From Tritrichomonas musculus (Eukaryota; Parabasalia; Tritrichomonadida; Tritrichomonadidae), in assembly GCA_039105265.1 (NCBI GenBank), contig JAPFFF010000524.1:1-20723 (forward strand): a stretch of 20,723 nucleotides of DNA. The letters are read 5' to 3'. Of the stretch, positions 7,859 through 19,644 are shown one piece after another. A program made the translations under genes and the position numbers. The notes under the pieces were generated by a model. It saw only the letters and a program-made list of their open reading frames with translations, ran no database searches and was not told where the DNA came from. The number at the start of each line of letters is the position of its first letter. Position 1 is the first letter of the stretch.

Positions 7859-7989
7859 TAACTCTGTTCACTTGTATGAAATGTTAGATTAAGAATAACT
7901 GAGATTAAGCTTTAATTTTTACTGATTTTACTTAATTTCGAAATCGTTTTCAATTATCTTACAAAAGTGTTTGAGATTTGTGTTTTATT
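7859..7989. repeat. Type A unit with GTATG marker (unit 61)
   Basis: This is the third unit with AT at 18-19, TGTTAGAT and GTTTTC, again directly after a CGTTTAT hybrid. Confidence 0.9.
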
Positions 7990-8251
7990 TAACTCTGTTC
8001 ATTTGTGAGAAACGTTTGAATAAGAATAACTGAGATTAAGCTTTAATTTTTACTGATTTTAATTAATTTCGAAATCGTTTTTAATTATCTTACAAAAGTG
8101 TTTGAGATTTGTGTTTTATTTAACTCTGTTCATTTGTGAGAAATGTTAGATTAAGAATAACTGAGATTAAGCTTTAATTTTTACTGATTTTACTTAATTT
8201 CGAAATCGTTTTTAATTATCTTACAAAAGTGTTTGAGATTTGTGTTTTATT

Positions 8252-8381
8252 TAACTCTGTTCATTTGTGAGAAACGTTTGAATAAGAATAACTGAGATTA
8301 AGCTTTAATTTTACTGATTTTAATTAATTTCGAAATCTTTTTCAATTATCTTACAAAAGTGTTTGAGATTTGTGTTTTATT
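8252..8381. repeat. 130-bp unit (unit 64)
   Basis: This short unit has the common signature (missing T in 58-62, A at 73, CTTTTTC). It is followed by a lone type B unit (8382-8512) and then by another short unit, an arrangement found nowhere else in the window. Confidence 0.92.
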
Positions 8382-8512
8382 TAACTCTGTTCACTTGTGA
8401 GAAACGTTTGAATAAGAATAATTGATATTGCGATTTAATCTTTATTGATTTTACTTAATTTCGAAATCGTTTTTAATTATCTTACAAAAGTGTTTGAGAT
8501 TTGTGTTTTATT
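8382..8512. repeat. Single type B unit between two short units (unit 65)
   Basis: This is a pure B unit with TTCAC. It lies where the D1/D2-like segment ending at 8381 meets the D3 copy starting at 8513, so it may mark the exchange point. Confidence 0.9.
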
Positions 8513-8642
8513 TAACTCTGTTCATTTGTGAGAAACGTTTGAATAAGAATAACTGAGATTAAGCTTTAATTTTACTGATTTTAATTAATTTCGAAATCTT
8601 TTTCAATTATCTTACAAAAGTGTTTGAGATTTGTGTTTTATT
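8513..8642. repeat. 130-bp unit (unit 66)
   Basis: This has the signature shared by all short units and opens the second D3 copy. Confidence 0.92.
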
Positions 8643-8773
8643 TAACTCTGTTCATTTGTGAGAAACGTTTGAATAAGAATAACTGAGATTAAGCTTTAAT
8701 TTTTACTGATTTTACTTAATTTCGAAATCGTTTTTAATTATCTTACAAAAGTGTTTGAGATTTATGTTTTATT

Positions 8774-9297
8774 TAACTCTGTATACTTGTGAGAAACGTT
8801 TGAATAAGAATAATTGATATTGCGATTTAATCTTTATTGATTTTACTTAATTTCGAAATCGTTTTTAATTATCTTACAAAAGTGTTTGAGATTTGTGTTT
8901 TATTTAACTCTGTTCACTTGTGAGAAACGTTTGAATAAGAATAATTGATATTGCGATTTAATCTTTATTGATTTTACTTAATTTCGAAATCGTTTTTAAT
9001 TATCTTACAAAAGTGTTTGAGATTTATGTTTTATTTAACTCTGTATACTTGTGAGAAACGTTTGAATAAGAATAATTGATATTGCGATTTAATCTTTATT
9101 GATTTTACTTAATTTCGAAATCGTTTTTAATTATCTTACAAAAGTGTTTGAGATTTGTGTTTTATTTAACTCTGTTCACTTGTGAGAAACGTTTGAATAA
9201 GAATAATTGATATTGCGATTTAATCTTTATTGATTTTACTTAATTTCGAAATCGTTTTTAATTATCTTACAAAAGTGTTTGAGATTTGTGTTTTATT
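8774..9297. repeat. Run of four type B units (units 68-71)
   Basis: The forms at 9-13 are TATAC, TTCAC, TATAC, TTCAC, and the second unit ends TTTATG. It corresponds to the runs at 4453 and 13882. Confidence 0.92.
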
Positions 9298-9690
9298 TAA
9301 CTCTGTTCATTTGTGAGAAATGTTAGATTAAGAATAACTGAGATTAAGCTTTAATTTTTACTGATTTTACTTAATTTCGAAATCGTTTTTAATTATCTTA
9401 CAAAAGTGTTTGAGATTTGTGTTTTATTTAACTCTGTTCATTTGTGAGAAACGTTTGAATAAGAATAACTGAGATTAAGCTTTAATTTTTACTGATTTTA
9501 CTTAATTTCGAAATCGTTTTTAATTATCTTACAAAAGTGTTTGAGATTTATGTTTTATTTAACTCTGTTCACTTGTGAGAAATGTTAGATTAAGAATAAC
9601 TGAGATTAAGCTTTAATTTTTACTGATTTTACTTAATTTCGAAATCGTTTTTAATTATCTTACAAAAGTGTTTGAGATTTATGTTTTATT

Positions 9691-9952
9691 TAACTCTGTA
9701 TACTTGTGAGAAACGTTTGAATAAGAATAATTGATATTGCGATTTAATCTTTATTGATTTTACTTAATTTCGAAATCGTTTTTAATTATCTTACAAAAGT
9801 GTTTGAGATTTGTGTTTTATTTAACTCTGTTCACTTGTGAGAAACGTTTGAATAAGAATAATTGATATTGCGATTTAATCTTTATTGATTTTACTTAATT
9901 TCGAAATCGTTTTTAATTATCTTACAAAAGTGTTTGAGATTTGTGTTTTATT
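9691..9952. repeat. Two type B units (units 75-76)
   Basis: A TATAC and TTCAC pair like 5501-5762, preceded by a type A unit ending TTTATG. Confidence 0.92.
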
Positions 9953-11000
9953 TAACTCTGTTCATTTGTGAGAAATGTTAGATTAAGAATAACTGAGATT
10001 AAGCTTTAATTTTTACTGATTTTACTTAATTTCGAAATCGTTTATAATTATCTTACAAAAGTGTTTGAGATTTGTGTTTTATTTAACTCTGTTCACTTGT
10101 GAGAAACGTTTGAATAAGAATAACTGAGATTAAGCTTTAATTTTTACTGATTTTACTTAATTTCGAAATCGTTTTCAATTATCTTACAAAAGTGTTTGAG
10201 ATTTGTGTTTTATTTAACTCTGTTCATTTGTGAGAAATGTTAGATTAAGAATAACTGAGATTAAGCTTTAATTTTTACTGATTTTAATTAATTTCGAAAT
10301 CTTTTTCAATTATCTTACAAAAGTGTTTGAGATTTGTGTTTTATTTAACTCTGTTCACTTGTGAGAAACGTTTGAATAAGAATAACTGAGATTAAGCTTT
10401 AATTTTTACTGATTTTACTTAATTTCGAAATCGTTTATAATTATCTTACAAAAGTGTTTGAGATTTGTGTTTTATTTAACTCTGTTCATTTGTGAGAAAC
10501 GTTTGAATAAGAATAACTGAGATTAAGCTTTAATTTTTACTGATTTTACTTAATTTCGAAATCGTTTATAATTATCTTACAAAAGTGTTTGAGATTTATG
10601 TTTTATTTAACTCTGTTCATTTGTGAGAAATGTTAGATTAAGAATAACTGAGATTAAGCTTTAATTTTTACTGATTTTAATTAATTTCGAAATCTTTTTC
10701 AATTATCTTACAAAAGTGTTTGAGATTTGTGTTTTATTTAACTCTGTTCATTTGTGAGAAACGTTTGAATAAGAATAACTGAGATTAAGCTTTAATTTTT
10801 ACTGATTTTACTTAATTTCGAAATCGTTTTTAATTATCTTACAAAAGTGTTTGAGATTTGTGTTTTATTTAACTCTGTTCATTTGTGAGAAACGTTTGAA
10901 TAAGAATAACTGAGATTAAGCTTTAATTTTTACTGATTTTACTTAATTTCGAAATCGTTTATAATTATCTTACAAAAGTGTTTGAGATTTATGTTTTATT
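9953..11000. repeat. Higher-order block D4, first copy (units 77-84)
   Basis: Eight type A units match 14799-15846 in variant order, at an offset of 4846 bp (37 units minus one base). The only difference I saw is T27C in unit 118 (base 15349). It lies downstream of D3 in both places, though different units lie between D3 and D4 (9429-9952 against 14537-14798). Confidence 0.87.
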
Positions 11001-11494
11001 TAACTCTGTTCATTTGTGAGAAACGTTTGAATAAGAATAACTGAGATTAAGCTTTAATTTTTACTGATTTTACTTAATTTCGAAATCGTTTTTAATTATC
11101 TTACAAAAGTGTTTGAGATTTGTGTTTTATTTAACTCTGTTCATTTGTGAGAAATGTTAGATTAAGAATAACTGAGATTAAGCTTTAATTTTTACTGATT
11201 TTACTTAATTTCGAAATCGTTTATAATTATCTTACAAAAGTGTTTGAGATTTGTGTTTTATTTAACTCTGTTCACTTGTGAGAAACGTTTGAATAAGAAT
11301 AACTGAGATTAAGCTTTAATTTTTACTGATTTTACTTAATTTCGAAATCGTTTTTAATTATCTTACAAAAGTGTTTGAGATTTGTGTTTTATTTAACTCT
11401 GTTCATTTGTGAGAAACGTTTGAATAAGAATAACTGAGATTAAGCTTTAATTTTTACTGATTTTACTTAATTTCGAAATCGTTTTTAATTATCT

Positions 11495-11502
11495 TATAAA
11501 AG
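11495..11502 (+). other. TATAAAAG variant created by c104t (unit 88)
   Basis: This is the third instance of C-to-T at position 104. It sits in a different haplotype from those at 1281 and 6781 (C at 64 and CGTTTTT rather than CTTTTTC), so it arose separately or moved by conversion. Confidence 0.35.
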
Positions 11503-11655
11503 TGTTTGAGATTTGTGTTTTATTTAACTCTGTTCATTTGTGAGAAATGTTAGATTAAGAATAACTGAGATTAAGCTTTAATTTTTACTGATTTTACTTA
11601 ATTTCGAAATCGTTTTTAATTATCTTACAAAAGTGTTTGAGATTTATGTTTTATT

Positions 11656-11786
11656 TAACTCTGTATACTTGTGAGAAACGTTTGAATAAGAATAATTGAT
11701 ATTGCGATTTAATCTTTATTGATTTTACTTAATTTCGAAATCGTTTTTAATTATCTTACAAAAGTGTTTGAGATTTATGTTTTATT
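11656..11786. repeat. Single type B unit (unit 90)
   Basis: A TATAC form ending TTTATG, flanked by type A on both sides. It is one of only two isolated B units (with 12966) in the 3.9-kb stretch 9953-13881. Confidence 0.92.
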
Positions 11787-12703
11787 TAACTCTGTTCACT
11801 TGTGAGAAATGTTAGAATAAGAATAACTGAGATTAAGCTTTAATTTTTACTGATTTTACTTAATTTCGAAATCGTTTTTAATTATCTTACAAAAGTGTTT
11901 GAGATTTGTGTTTTATTTAACTCTGTTCATTTGTGAGAAACGTTTGAATAAGAATAACTGAGATTAAGCTTTAATTTTTACTGATTTTACTTAATTTCGA
12001 AATCGTTTATAATTATCTTACAAAAGTGTTTGAGATTTGTGTTTTATTTAACTCTGTTCATTTGTGAGAAACGTTTGAATAAGAATAACTGAGATTAAGC
12101 TTTAATTTTTACTGATTTTACTTAATTTCGAAATCGTTTTTAATTATCTTACAAAAGTGTTTGAGATTTGTGTTTTATTTAACTCTGTTCATTTGTGAGA
12201 AATGTTAGATTAAGAATAACTGAGATTAAGCTTTAATTTTTACTGATTTTACTTAATTTCGAAATCGTTTTTAATTATCTTACAAAAGTGTTTGAGATTT
12301 GTGTTTTATTTAACTCTGTTCACTTGTGAGAAACGTTTGAATAAGAATAACTGAGATTAAGCTTTAATTTTTACTGATTTTACTTAATTTCGAAATCGTT
12401 TTTAATTATCTTACAAAAGTGTTTGAGATTTGTGTTTTATTTAACTCTGTTCATTTGTGAGAAATGTTAGATTAAGAATAACTGAGATTAAGCTTTAATT
12501 TTTACTGATTTTACTTAATTTCGAAATCGTTTTTAATTATCTTACAAAAGTGTTTGAGATTTGTGTTTTATTTAACTCTGTTCATTTGTGAGAAATGTTA
12601 GATTAAGAATAACTGAGATTAAGCTTTAATTTTTACTGATTTTACTTAATTTCGAAATCGTTTTTAATTATCTTACAAAAGTGTTTGAGATTTGTGTTTT
12701 ATT

Positions 12704-13620
12704 TAACTCTGTTCATTTGTGAGAAACGTTTGAATAAGAATAACTGAGATTAAGCTTTAATTTTTACTGATTTTACTTAATTTCGAAATCGTTTTTAATT
12801 ATCTTACAAAAGTGTTTGAGATTTGTGTTTTATTTAACTCTGTTCATTTGTGAGAAATGTTAGATTAAGAATAACTGAGATTAAGCTTTAATTTTTACTG
12901 ATTTTACTTAATTTCGAAATCGTTTTTAATTATCTTACAAAAGTGTTTGAGATTTATGTTTTATTTAACTCTGTATACTTGTGAGAAACGTTTGAATAAG
13001 AATAATTGATATTGCGATTTAATCTTTATTGATTTTACTTAATTTCGAAATCGTTTTTAATTATCTTACAAAAGTGTTTGAGATTTATGTTTTATTTAAC
13101 TCTGTTCACTTGTGAGAAATGTTAGAATAAGAATAACTGAGATTAAGCTTTAATTTTTACTGATTTTACTTAATTTCGAAATCGTTTTTAATTATCTTAC
13201 AAAAGTGTTTGAGATTTGTGTTTTATTTAACTCTGTTCATTTGTGAGAAACGTTTGAATAAGAATAACTGAGATTAAGCTTTAATTTTTACTGATTTTAC
13301 TTAATTTCGAAATCGTTTATAATTATCTTACAAAAGTGTTTGAGATTTGTGTTTTATTTAACTCTGTTCATTTGTGAGAAACGTTTGAATAAGAATAACT
13401 GAGATTAAGCTTTAATTTTTACTGATTTTACTTAATTTCGAAATCGTTTATAATTATCTTACAAAAGTGTTTGAGATTTGTGTTTTATTTAACTCTGTTC
13501 ATTTGTGAGAAATGTTAGATTAAGAATAACTGAGATTAAGCTTTAATTTTTACTGATTTTACTTAATTTCGAAATCGTTTTTAATTATCTTACAAAAGTG
13601 TTTGAGATTTGTGTTTTATT
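12704..13620. repeat. Higher-order block D5, second copy (units 98-104)
   Basis: This is a copy of 11394-12310 at a spacing of ten units. It ends immediately before the third D3 copy. Confidence 0.85.
12966..13096. repeat. Single type B unit (unit 100)
   Basis: A TATAC form ending TTTATG, identical in type to the unit at 11656, carried by the D5 duplication. Confidence 0.92.
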
Positions 13621-13750
13621 TAACTCTGTTCATTTGTGAGAAACGTTTGAATAAGAATAACTGAGATTAAGCTTTAATTTTACTGATTTTAATTAATTTC
13701 GAAATCTTTTTCAATTATCTTACAAAAGTGTTTGAGATTTGTGTTTTATT
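13621..13750. repeat. 130-bp unit (unit 105)
   Basis: This is the fifth short unit with the shared signature, opening the third D3 copy. Confidence 0.92.
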
Positions 13751-13881
13751 TAACTCTGTTCATTTGTGAGAAACGTTTGAATAAGAATAACTGAGATTAA
13801 GCTTTAATTTTTACTGATTTTACTTAATTTCGAAATCGTTTTTAATTATCTTACAAAAGTGTTTGAGATTTATGTTTTATT

Positions 13882-14405
13882 TAACTCTGTATACTTGTGA
13901 GAAACGTTTGAATAAGAATAATTGATATTGCGATTTAATCTTTATTGATTTTACTTAATTTCGAAATCGTTTTTAATTATCTTACAAAAGTGTTTGAGAT
14001 TTGTGTTTTATTTAACTCTGTTCACTTGTGAGAAACGTTTGAATAAGAATAATTGATATTGCGATTTAATCTTTATTGATTTTACTTAATTTCGAAATCG
14101 TTTTTAATTATCTTACAAAAGTGTTTGAGATTTATGTTTTATTTAACTCTGTATACTTGTGAGAAACGTTTGAATAAGAATAATTGATATTGCGATTTAA
14201 TCTTTATTGATTTTACTTAATTTCGAAATCGTTTTTAATTATCTTACAAAAGTGTTTGAGATTTGTGTTTTATTTAACTCTGTTCACTTGTGAGAAACGT
14301 TTGAATAAGAATAATTGATATTGCGATTTAATCTTTATTGATTTTACTTAATTTCGAAATCGTTTTTAATTATCTTACAAAAGTGTTTGAGATTTGTGTT
14401 TTATT
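13882..14405. repeat. Run of four type B units (units 107-110)
   Basis: The forms are TATAC, TTCAC, TATAC, TTCAC with the second unit ending TTTATG, equal to the run at 8774-9297. Confidence 0.92.
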
Positions 14406-14798
14406 TAACTCTGTTCATTTGTGAGAAATGTTAGATTAAGAATAACTGAGATTAAGCTTTAATTTTTACTGATTTTACTTAATTTCGAAATCGTTTTTAA
14501 TTATCTTACAAAAGTGTTTGAGATTTGTGTTTTATTTAACTCTGTTCATTTGTGAGAAACGTTTGAATAAGAATAACTGAGATTAAGCTTTAATTTTTAC
14601 TGATTTTACTTAATTTCGAAATCGTTTATAATTATCTTACAAAAGTGTTTGAGATTTGTGTTTTATTTAACTCTGTTCATTTGTGAGAAATGTTAGATTA
14701 AGAATAACTGAGATTAAGCTTTAATTTTTACTGATTTTACTTAATTTCGAAATCGTTTATAATTATCTTACAAAAGTGTTTGAGATTTGTGTTTTATT

Positions 14799-15846
14799 TA
14801 ACTCTGTTCATTTGTGAGAAATGTTAGATTAAGAATAACTGAGATTAAGCTTTAATTTTTACTGATTTTACTTAATTTCGAAATCGTTTATAATTATCTT
14901 ACAAAAGTGTTTGAGATTTGTGTTTTATTTAACTCTGTTCACTTGTGAGAAACGTTTGAATAAGAATAACTGAGATTAAGCTTTAATTTTTACTGATTTT
15001 ACTTAATTTCGAAATCGTTTTCAATTATCTTACAAAAGTGTTTGAGATTTGTGTTTTATTTAACTCTGTTCATTTGTGAGAAATGTTAGATTAAGAATAA
15101 CTGAGATTAAGCTTTAATTTTTACTGATTTTAATTAATTTCGAAATCTTTTTCAATTATCTTACAAAAGTGTTTGAGATTTGTGTTTTATTTAACTCTGT
15201 TCACTTGTGAGAAACGTTTGAATAAGAATAACTGAGATTAAGCTTTAATTTTTACTGATTTTACTTAATTTCGAAATCGTTTATAATTATCTTACAAAAG
15301 TGTTTGAGATTTGTGTTTTATTTAACTCTGTTCATTTGTGAGAAACGTCTGAATAAGAATAACTGAGATTAAGCTTTAATTTTTACTGATTTTACTTAAT
15401 TTCGAAATCGTTTATAATTATCTTACAAAAGTGTTTGAGATTTATGTTTTATTTAACTCTGTTCATTTGTGAGAAATGTTAGATTAAGAATAACTGAGAT
15501 TAAGCTTTAATTTTTACTGATTTTAATTAATTTCGAAATCTTTTTCAATTATCTTACAAAAGTGTTTGAGATTTGTGTTTTATTTAACTCTGTTCATTTG
15601 TGAGAAACGTTTGAATAAGAATAACTGAGATTAAGCTTTAATTTTTACTGATTTTACTTAATTTCGAAATCGTTTTTAATTATCTTACAAAAGTGTTTGA
15701 GATTTGTGTTTTATTTAACTCTGTTCATTTGTGAGAAACGTTTGAATAAGAATAACTGAGATTAAGCTTTAATTTTTACTGATTTTACTTAATTTCGAAA
15801 TCGTTTATAATTATCTTACAAAAGTGTTTGAGATTTATGTTTTATT
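14799..15846. repeat. Higher-order block D4, second copy (units 114-121)
   Basis: This matches 9953-11000 apart from base 15349, where CGTTTG reads CGTCTG. That change occurs once more, at 19933, in an otherwise different unit. Confidence 0.87.
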
Positions 15847-16239
15847 TAACTCTGTTCATTTGTGAGAAATGTTAGATTAAGAATAACTGAGATTAAGCTT
15901 TAATTTTTACTGATTTTAATTAATTTCGAAATCTTTTTCAATTATCTTACAAAAGTGTTTGAGATTTGTGTTTTATTTAACTCTGTTCACTTGTGAGAAA
16001 CGTTTGAATAAGAATAACTGAGATTAAGCTTTAATTTTTACTGATTTTACTTAATTTCGAAATCGTTTATAATTATCTTACAAAAGTGTTTGAGATTTGT
16101 GTTTTATTTAACTCTGTTCATTTGTGAGAAACGTTTGAATAAGAATAACTGAGATTAAGCTTTAATTTTTACTGATTTTACTTAATTTCGAAATCGTTTT
16201 TAATTATCTTACAAAAGTGTTTGAGATTTGTGTTTTATT

Positions 16240-16894
16240 TAACTCTGTTCACTTGTGAGAAATGTTAGAATAAGAATAATTGAGATTAAGCTTTAATTTT
16301 TATTGATTTTACTTAATTTCGAAATCGTTTATAATTATCTTACAAAAGTGTTTGAGATTTGTGTTTTATTTAACTCTGTTCACTTGTGAGAAATGTTAGA
16401 TTAAGAATAACTGAGATTAAGCTTTAATTTTTACTGATTTTACTTAATTTCGAAATCGTTTATAATTATCTTACAAAAGTGTTTGAGATTCATGTTTTAT
16501 TTAACTCTGTTCACTTGTGAGAAACGTTTGAATAAGAATAATTGAGATTAAGCTTTAATTTTTACTGATTTTACTTAATTTCGAAATCGTTTTTAATTAT
16601 CTTACAAAAGTGTTTGAGATTTGTGTTTTATTTAACTCTGTTCATTTGTGAGAAACGTTAGATTAAGAATAACTGAGATTAAGCTTTAATTTTTACTGAT
16701 TTTACTTAATTTCGAAATCGTTTTTAATTATCTTACAAAAGTGTTTGAGATTTGTGTTTTATTTAACTCTGTTCATTTGTGAGAAATGTTAGATTAAGAA
16801 TAACTGAGATTAAGCTTTAATTTTTACTGATTTTACTTAATTTCGAAATCGTTTATAATTATCTTACAAAAGTGTTTGAGATTTATGTTTTATT
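16240..16894. repeat. Irregular type A stretch (units 125-129)
   Basis: This run of rare forms matches no other block. Unit 125 has TGTTAGAA, ATTGAG and TTTTTATTG. Unit 126 has a private T-to-C at position 121 (base 16491, GATTCATG). Unit 127 has CGTTTGAA with ATTGAG. Unit 128 (16633) has CGTTAGAT, a mixture of the CGTTTGAA and TGTTAGAT subtypes. It may be a less often copied part of the array. Confidence 0.8.
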
Positions 16895-17680
16895 TAACTC
16901 TGTTCACTTGTGAGAAACGTTTGAATAAGAATAATTGATATTGCGATTTAATCTTTATTGATTTTACTTAATTTCGAAATCGTTTTTAATTATCTTACAA
17001 AAGTGTTTGAGATTTGTGTTTTATTTAACTCTGTTCATTTGTGAGAAACGTTTGAATAAGAATAATTGATATTGCGCTTTAATTTTTACTGATTTTACTT
17101 AATTTCGAAATCGTTTTTAATTATCTTACAAAAGTGTTTGAGATTTATGTTTTATTTAACTCTGTATACTTGTGAGAAACGTTTGAATAAGAATAATTGA
17201 TATTGCGATTTAATCTTTATTGATTTTACTTAATTTCGAAATCGTTTTTAATTATCTTACAAAAGTGTTTGAGATTTGTGTTTTATTTAACTCTGTTCAC
17301 TTGTGAGAAACGTTTGAATAAGAATAATTGATATTGCGATTTAATCTTTATTGATTTTACTTAATTTCGAAATCGTTTTTAATTATCTTACAAAAGTGTT
17401 TGAGATTTGTGTTTTATTTAACTCTGTTCACTTGTGAGAAACGTTTGAATAAGAATAATTGATATTGCGATTTAATCTTTATTGATTTTACTTAATTTCG
17501 AAATCGTTTTTAATTATCTTACAAAAGTGTTTGAGATTTATGTTTTATTTAACTCTGTTCACTTGTGAGAAACGTTTGAATAAGAATAATTGATATTGCG
17601 CTTTAATTTTTACTGATTTTACTTAATTTCGAAATCGTTTATAATTATCTTACAAAAGTGTTTGAGATTTGTGTTTTATT
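16895..17680. repeat. Six-unit B-derived run: four B units and two hybrids (units 130-135)
   Basis: The order is B, hybrid (GATATTGCGC, 17026), B with TATAC, B, B, hybrid (17550). This is the longest stretch without a HindIII site in the window, predicting a fragment of about 917 bp. The last hybrid with the following two units (17550-17942) matches 2097-2489. Confidence 0.88.
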
Positions 17681-17811
17681 TAACTCTGTTCACTTGTATG
17701 AAATGTTAGATTAAGAATAACTGAGATTAAGCTTTAATTTTTACTGATTTTACTTAATTTCGAAATCGTTTTCAATTATCTTACAAAAGTGTTTGAGATT
17801 TGTGTTTTATT
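17681..17811. repeat. Type A unit with GTATG marker (unit 136)
   Basis: This is the fourth unit with AT at 18-19. Together with its neighbours it shows that the D2-type segment has a fourth, partly eroded copy here. Confidence 0.9.
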
Positions 17812-18204
17812 TAACTCTGTTCATTTGTGAGAAACGTTTGAATAAGAATAACTGAGATTAAGCTTTAATTTTTACTGATTTTAATTAATTTCGAAATCGT
17901 TTTTAATTATCTTACAAAAGTGTTTGAGATTTGTGTTTTATTTAACTCTGTTCATTTGTGAGAAACGTTTGAATAAGAATAACTGAGATTAAGCTTTAAT
18001 TTTTACTGATTTTACTTAATTTCGAAATCGTTTTTAATTATCTTACAAAAGTGTTTGAGATTTGTGTTTTATTTAACTCTGTTCATTTGTGAGAAATGTT
18101 AGAATAAGAATAACTGAGATTAAGCTTTAATTTTTACTGATTTTACTTAATTTCGAAATCGTTTTTAATTATCTTACAAAAGTGTTTGAGATTTGTGTTT
18201 TATT

Positions 18205-18334
18205 TAACTCTGTTCATTTGTGAGAAACGTTTGAATAAGAATAACTGAGATTAAGCTTTAATTTTACTGATTTTAATTAATTTCGAAATCTTTTTCAATT
18301 ATCTTACAAAAGTGTTTGAGATTTGTGTTTTATT
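18205..18334. repeat. 130-bp unit (unit 140)
   Basis: This is the sixth and last short unit with the shared signature, opening the partial D3 copy. Confidence 0.92.
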
Positions 18335-18858
18335 TAACTCTGTTCATTTGTGAGAAACGTTTGAATAAGAATAACTGAGATTAAGCTTTAATTTTTACTG
18401 ATTTTACTTAATTTCGAAATCGTTTTTAATTATCTTACAAAAGTGTTTGAGATTTATGTTTTATTTAACTCTGTATACTTGTGAGAAACGTTTGAATAAG
18501 AATAATTGATATTGCGATTTAATCTTTATTGATTTTACTTAATTTCGAAATCGTTTTTAATTATCTTACAAAAGTGTTTGAGATTTGTGTTTTATTTAAC
18601 TCTGTTCACTTGTGAGAAACGTTTGAATAAGAATAATTGATATTGCGATTTAATCTTTATTGATTTTACTTAATTTCGAAATCGTTTTTAATTATCTTAC
18701 AAAAGTGTTTGAGATTTATGTTTTATTTAACTCTGTATACTTGTGAGAAACGTTTGAATAAGAATAATTGATATTGCGATTTAATCTTTATTGATTTTAC
18801 TTAATTTCGAAATCGTTTTTAATTATCTTACAAAAGTGTTTGAGATTTATGTTTTATT
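18205..18858. repeat. Higher-order block D3, fourth partial copy (units 140-144)
   Basis: A 130-bp unit and a type A unit ending TTTATG are followed by three B units (TATAC, TTCAC, TATAC), as in the other D3 copies. It diverges at the end of the fifth unit, which ends TTTATG, and is followed by a TATAC hybrid instead of a TTCAC B unit. Confidence 0.85.
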
Positions 18859-19120
18859 TAACTCTGTATACTTGTGAGAAACGTTTGAATAAGAATAATT
18901 GATATTGCGATTTAATTTTTACTGATTTTACTTAATTTCGAAATCGTTTTTAATTATCTTACAAAAGTGTTTGAGATTTGTGTTTTATTTAACTCTGTTC
19001 ACTTGTGAGAAACGTTTGAATAAGAATAATTGATATTGCGATTTAATCTTTATTGATTTTACTTAATTTCGAAATCGTTTTTAATTATCTTACAAAAGTG
19101 TTTGAGATTTGTGTTTTATT
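18466..19120. repeat. Five-unit B-derived run including one hybrid (units 142-146)
   Basis: Units 142-144 and 146 are pure B. Unit 145 (18859-18989) has TATAC and GATATTGCGA but then TTTAATTTTTACTG, so its switch to type A lies between positions 52 and 59. Three of the five carry TATAC. Confidence 0.88.
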
Positions 19121-19513
19121 TAACTCTGTTCACTTGTGAGAAACGTTTGAATAAGAATAACTGAGATTAAGCTTTAATTTTTACTGATTTTACTTAATTT
19201 CGAAATCGTTTTCAATTATCTTACAAAAGTGTTTGAGATTTATGTTTTATTTAACTCTGTTCATTTGTGAGAAACGTTTGAATAAGAATAACTGAGATTA
19301 AGCTTTAATTTTTATTGATTTTACTTAATTTCGAAATCGTTTTTAATTATCTTACAAAAGTGTTTGAGATTTGTGTTTTATTTAACTCTGTTCATTTGTG
19401 AGAAACGTTTGAATAAGAATAACTGAGATTAAGCTTTAATTTTTACTGATTTTACTTAATTTCGAAATCGTTTTTAATTATCTTACAAAAGTGTTTGAGA
19501 TTTGTGTTTTATT

Positions 19514-19644
19514 TAACTCTGTTCACTTGTGAGAAACGTTTGAATAAGAATAATTGATATTGCGATTTAATCTTTATTGATTTTACTTAATTTCGAAATC
19601 GTTTTTAATTATCTTACAAAAGTGTTTGAGATTTGTGTTTTATT
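19514..19644. repeat. Single type B unit (unit 150)
   Basis: This is the last B unit in the window, a TTCAC form between type A units. From 19645 to the end only type A occurs, including units 154-155 (20038-20299), which resemble units 10-11. Confidence 0.9.

Larger units (their letters stand above)
8513..9428. repeat. Higher-order block D3, second copy (units 66-72)
   Basis: The seven units show no difference by eye from 13621-14536 (offset 5108) and one difference from 4192-5107 (offset 4321). It contains the short unit 8513-8642 and the four-unit B run 8774-9297. Confidence 0.9.
11394..12310. repeat. Higher-order block D5, first copy (units 88-94)
   Basis: Seven units recur at 12704-13620, exactly ten units (1310 bp) away. 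Two differences were seen: TATAAAAG in unit 88 against TACAAAAG in unit 98, and CGTTTTT in unit 93 against CGTTTAT in unit 103. The shared landmark is a type B unit with TATAC ending TTTATG, followed by a TTCAC plus TGTTAGAA unit. Confidence 0.85.
13621..14536. repeat. Higher-order block D3, third copy (units 105-111)
   Basis: No difference seen from 8513-9428. It contains the 130-bp unit 13621-13750 and the four-unit B run 13882-14405. The following units 112-113 match units 40-41 after the first D3 copy rather than those after the second. Confidence 0.9.
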
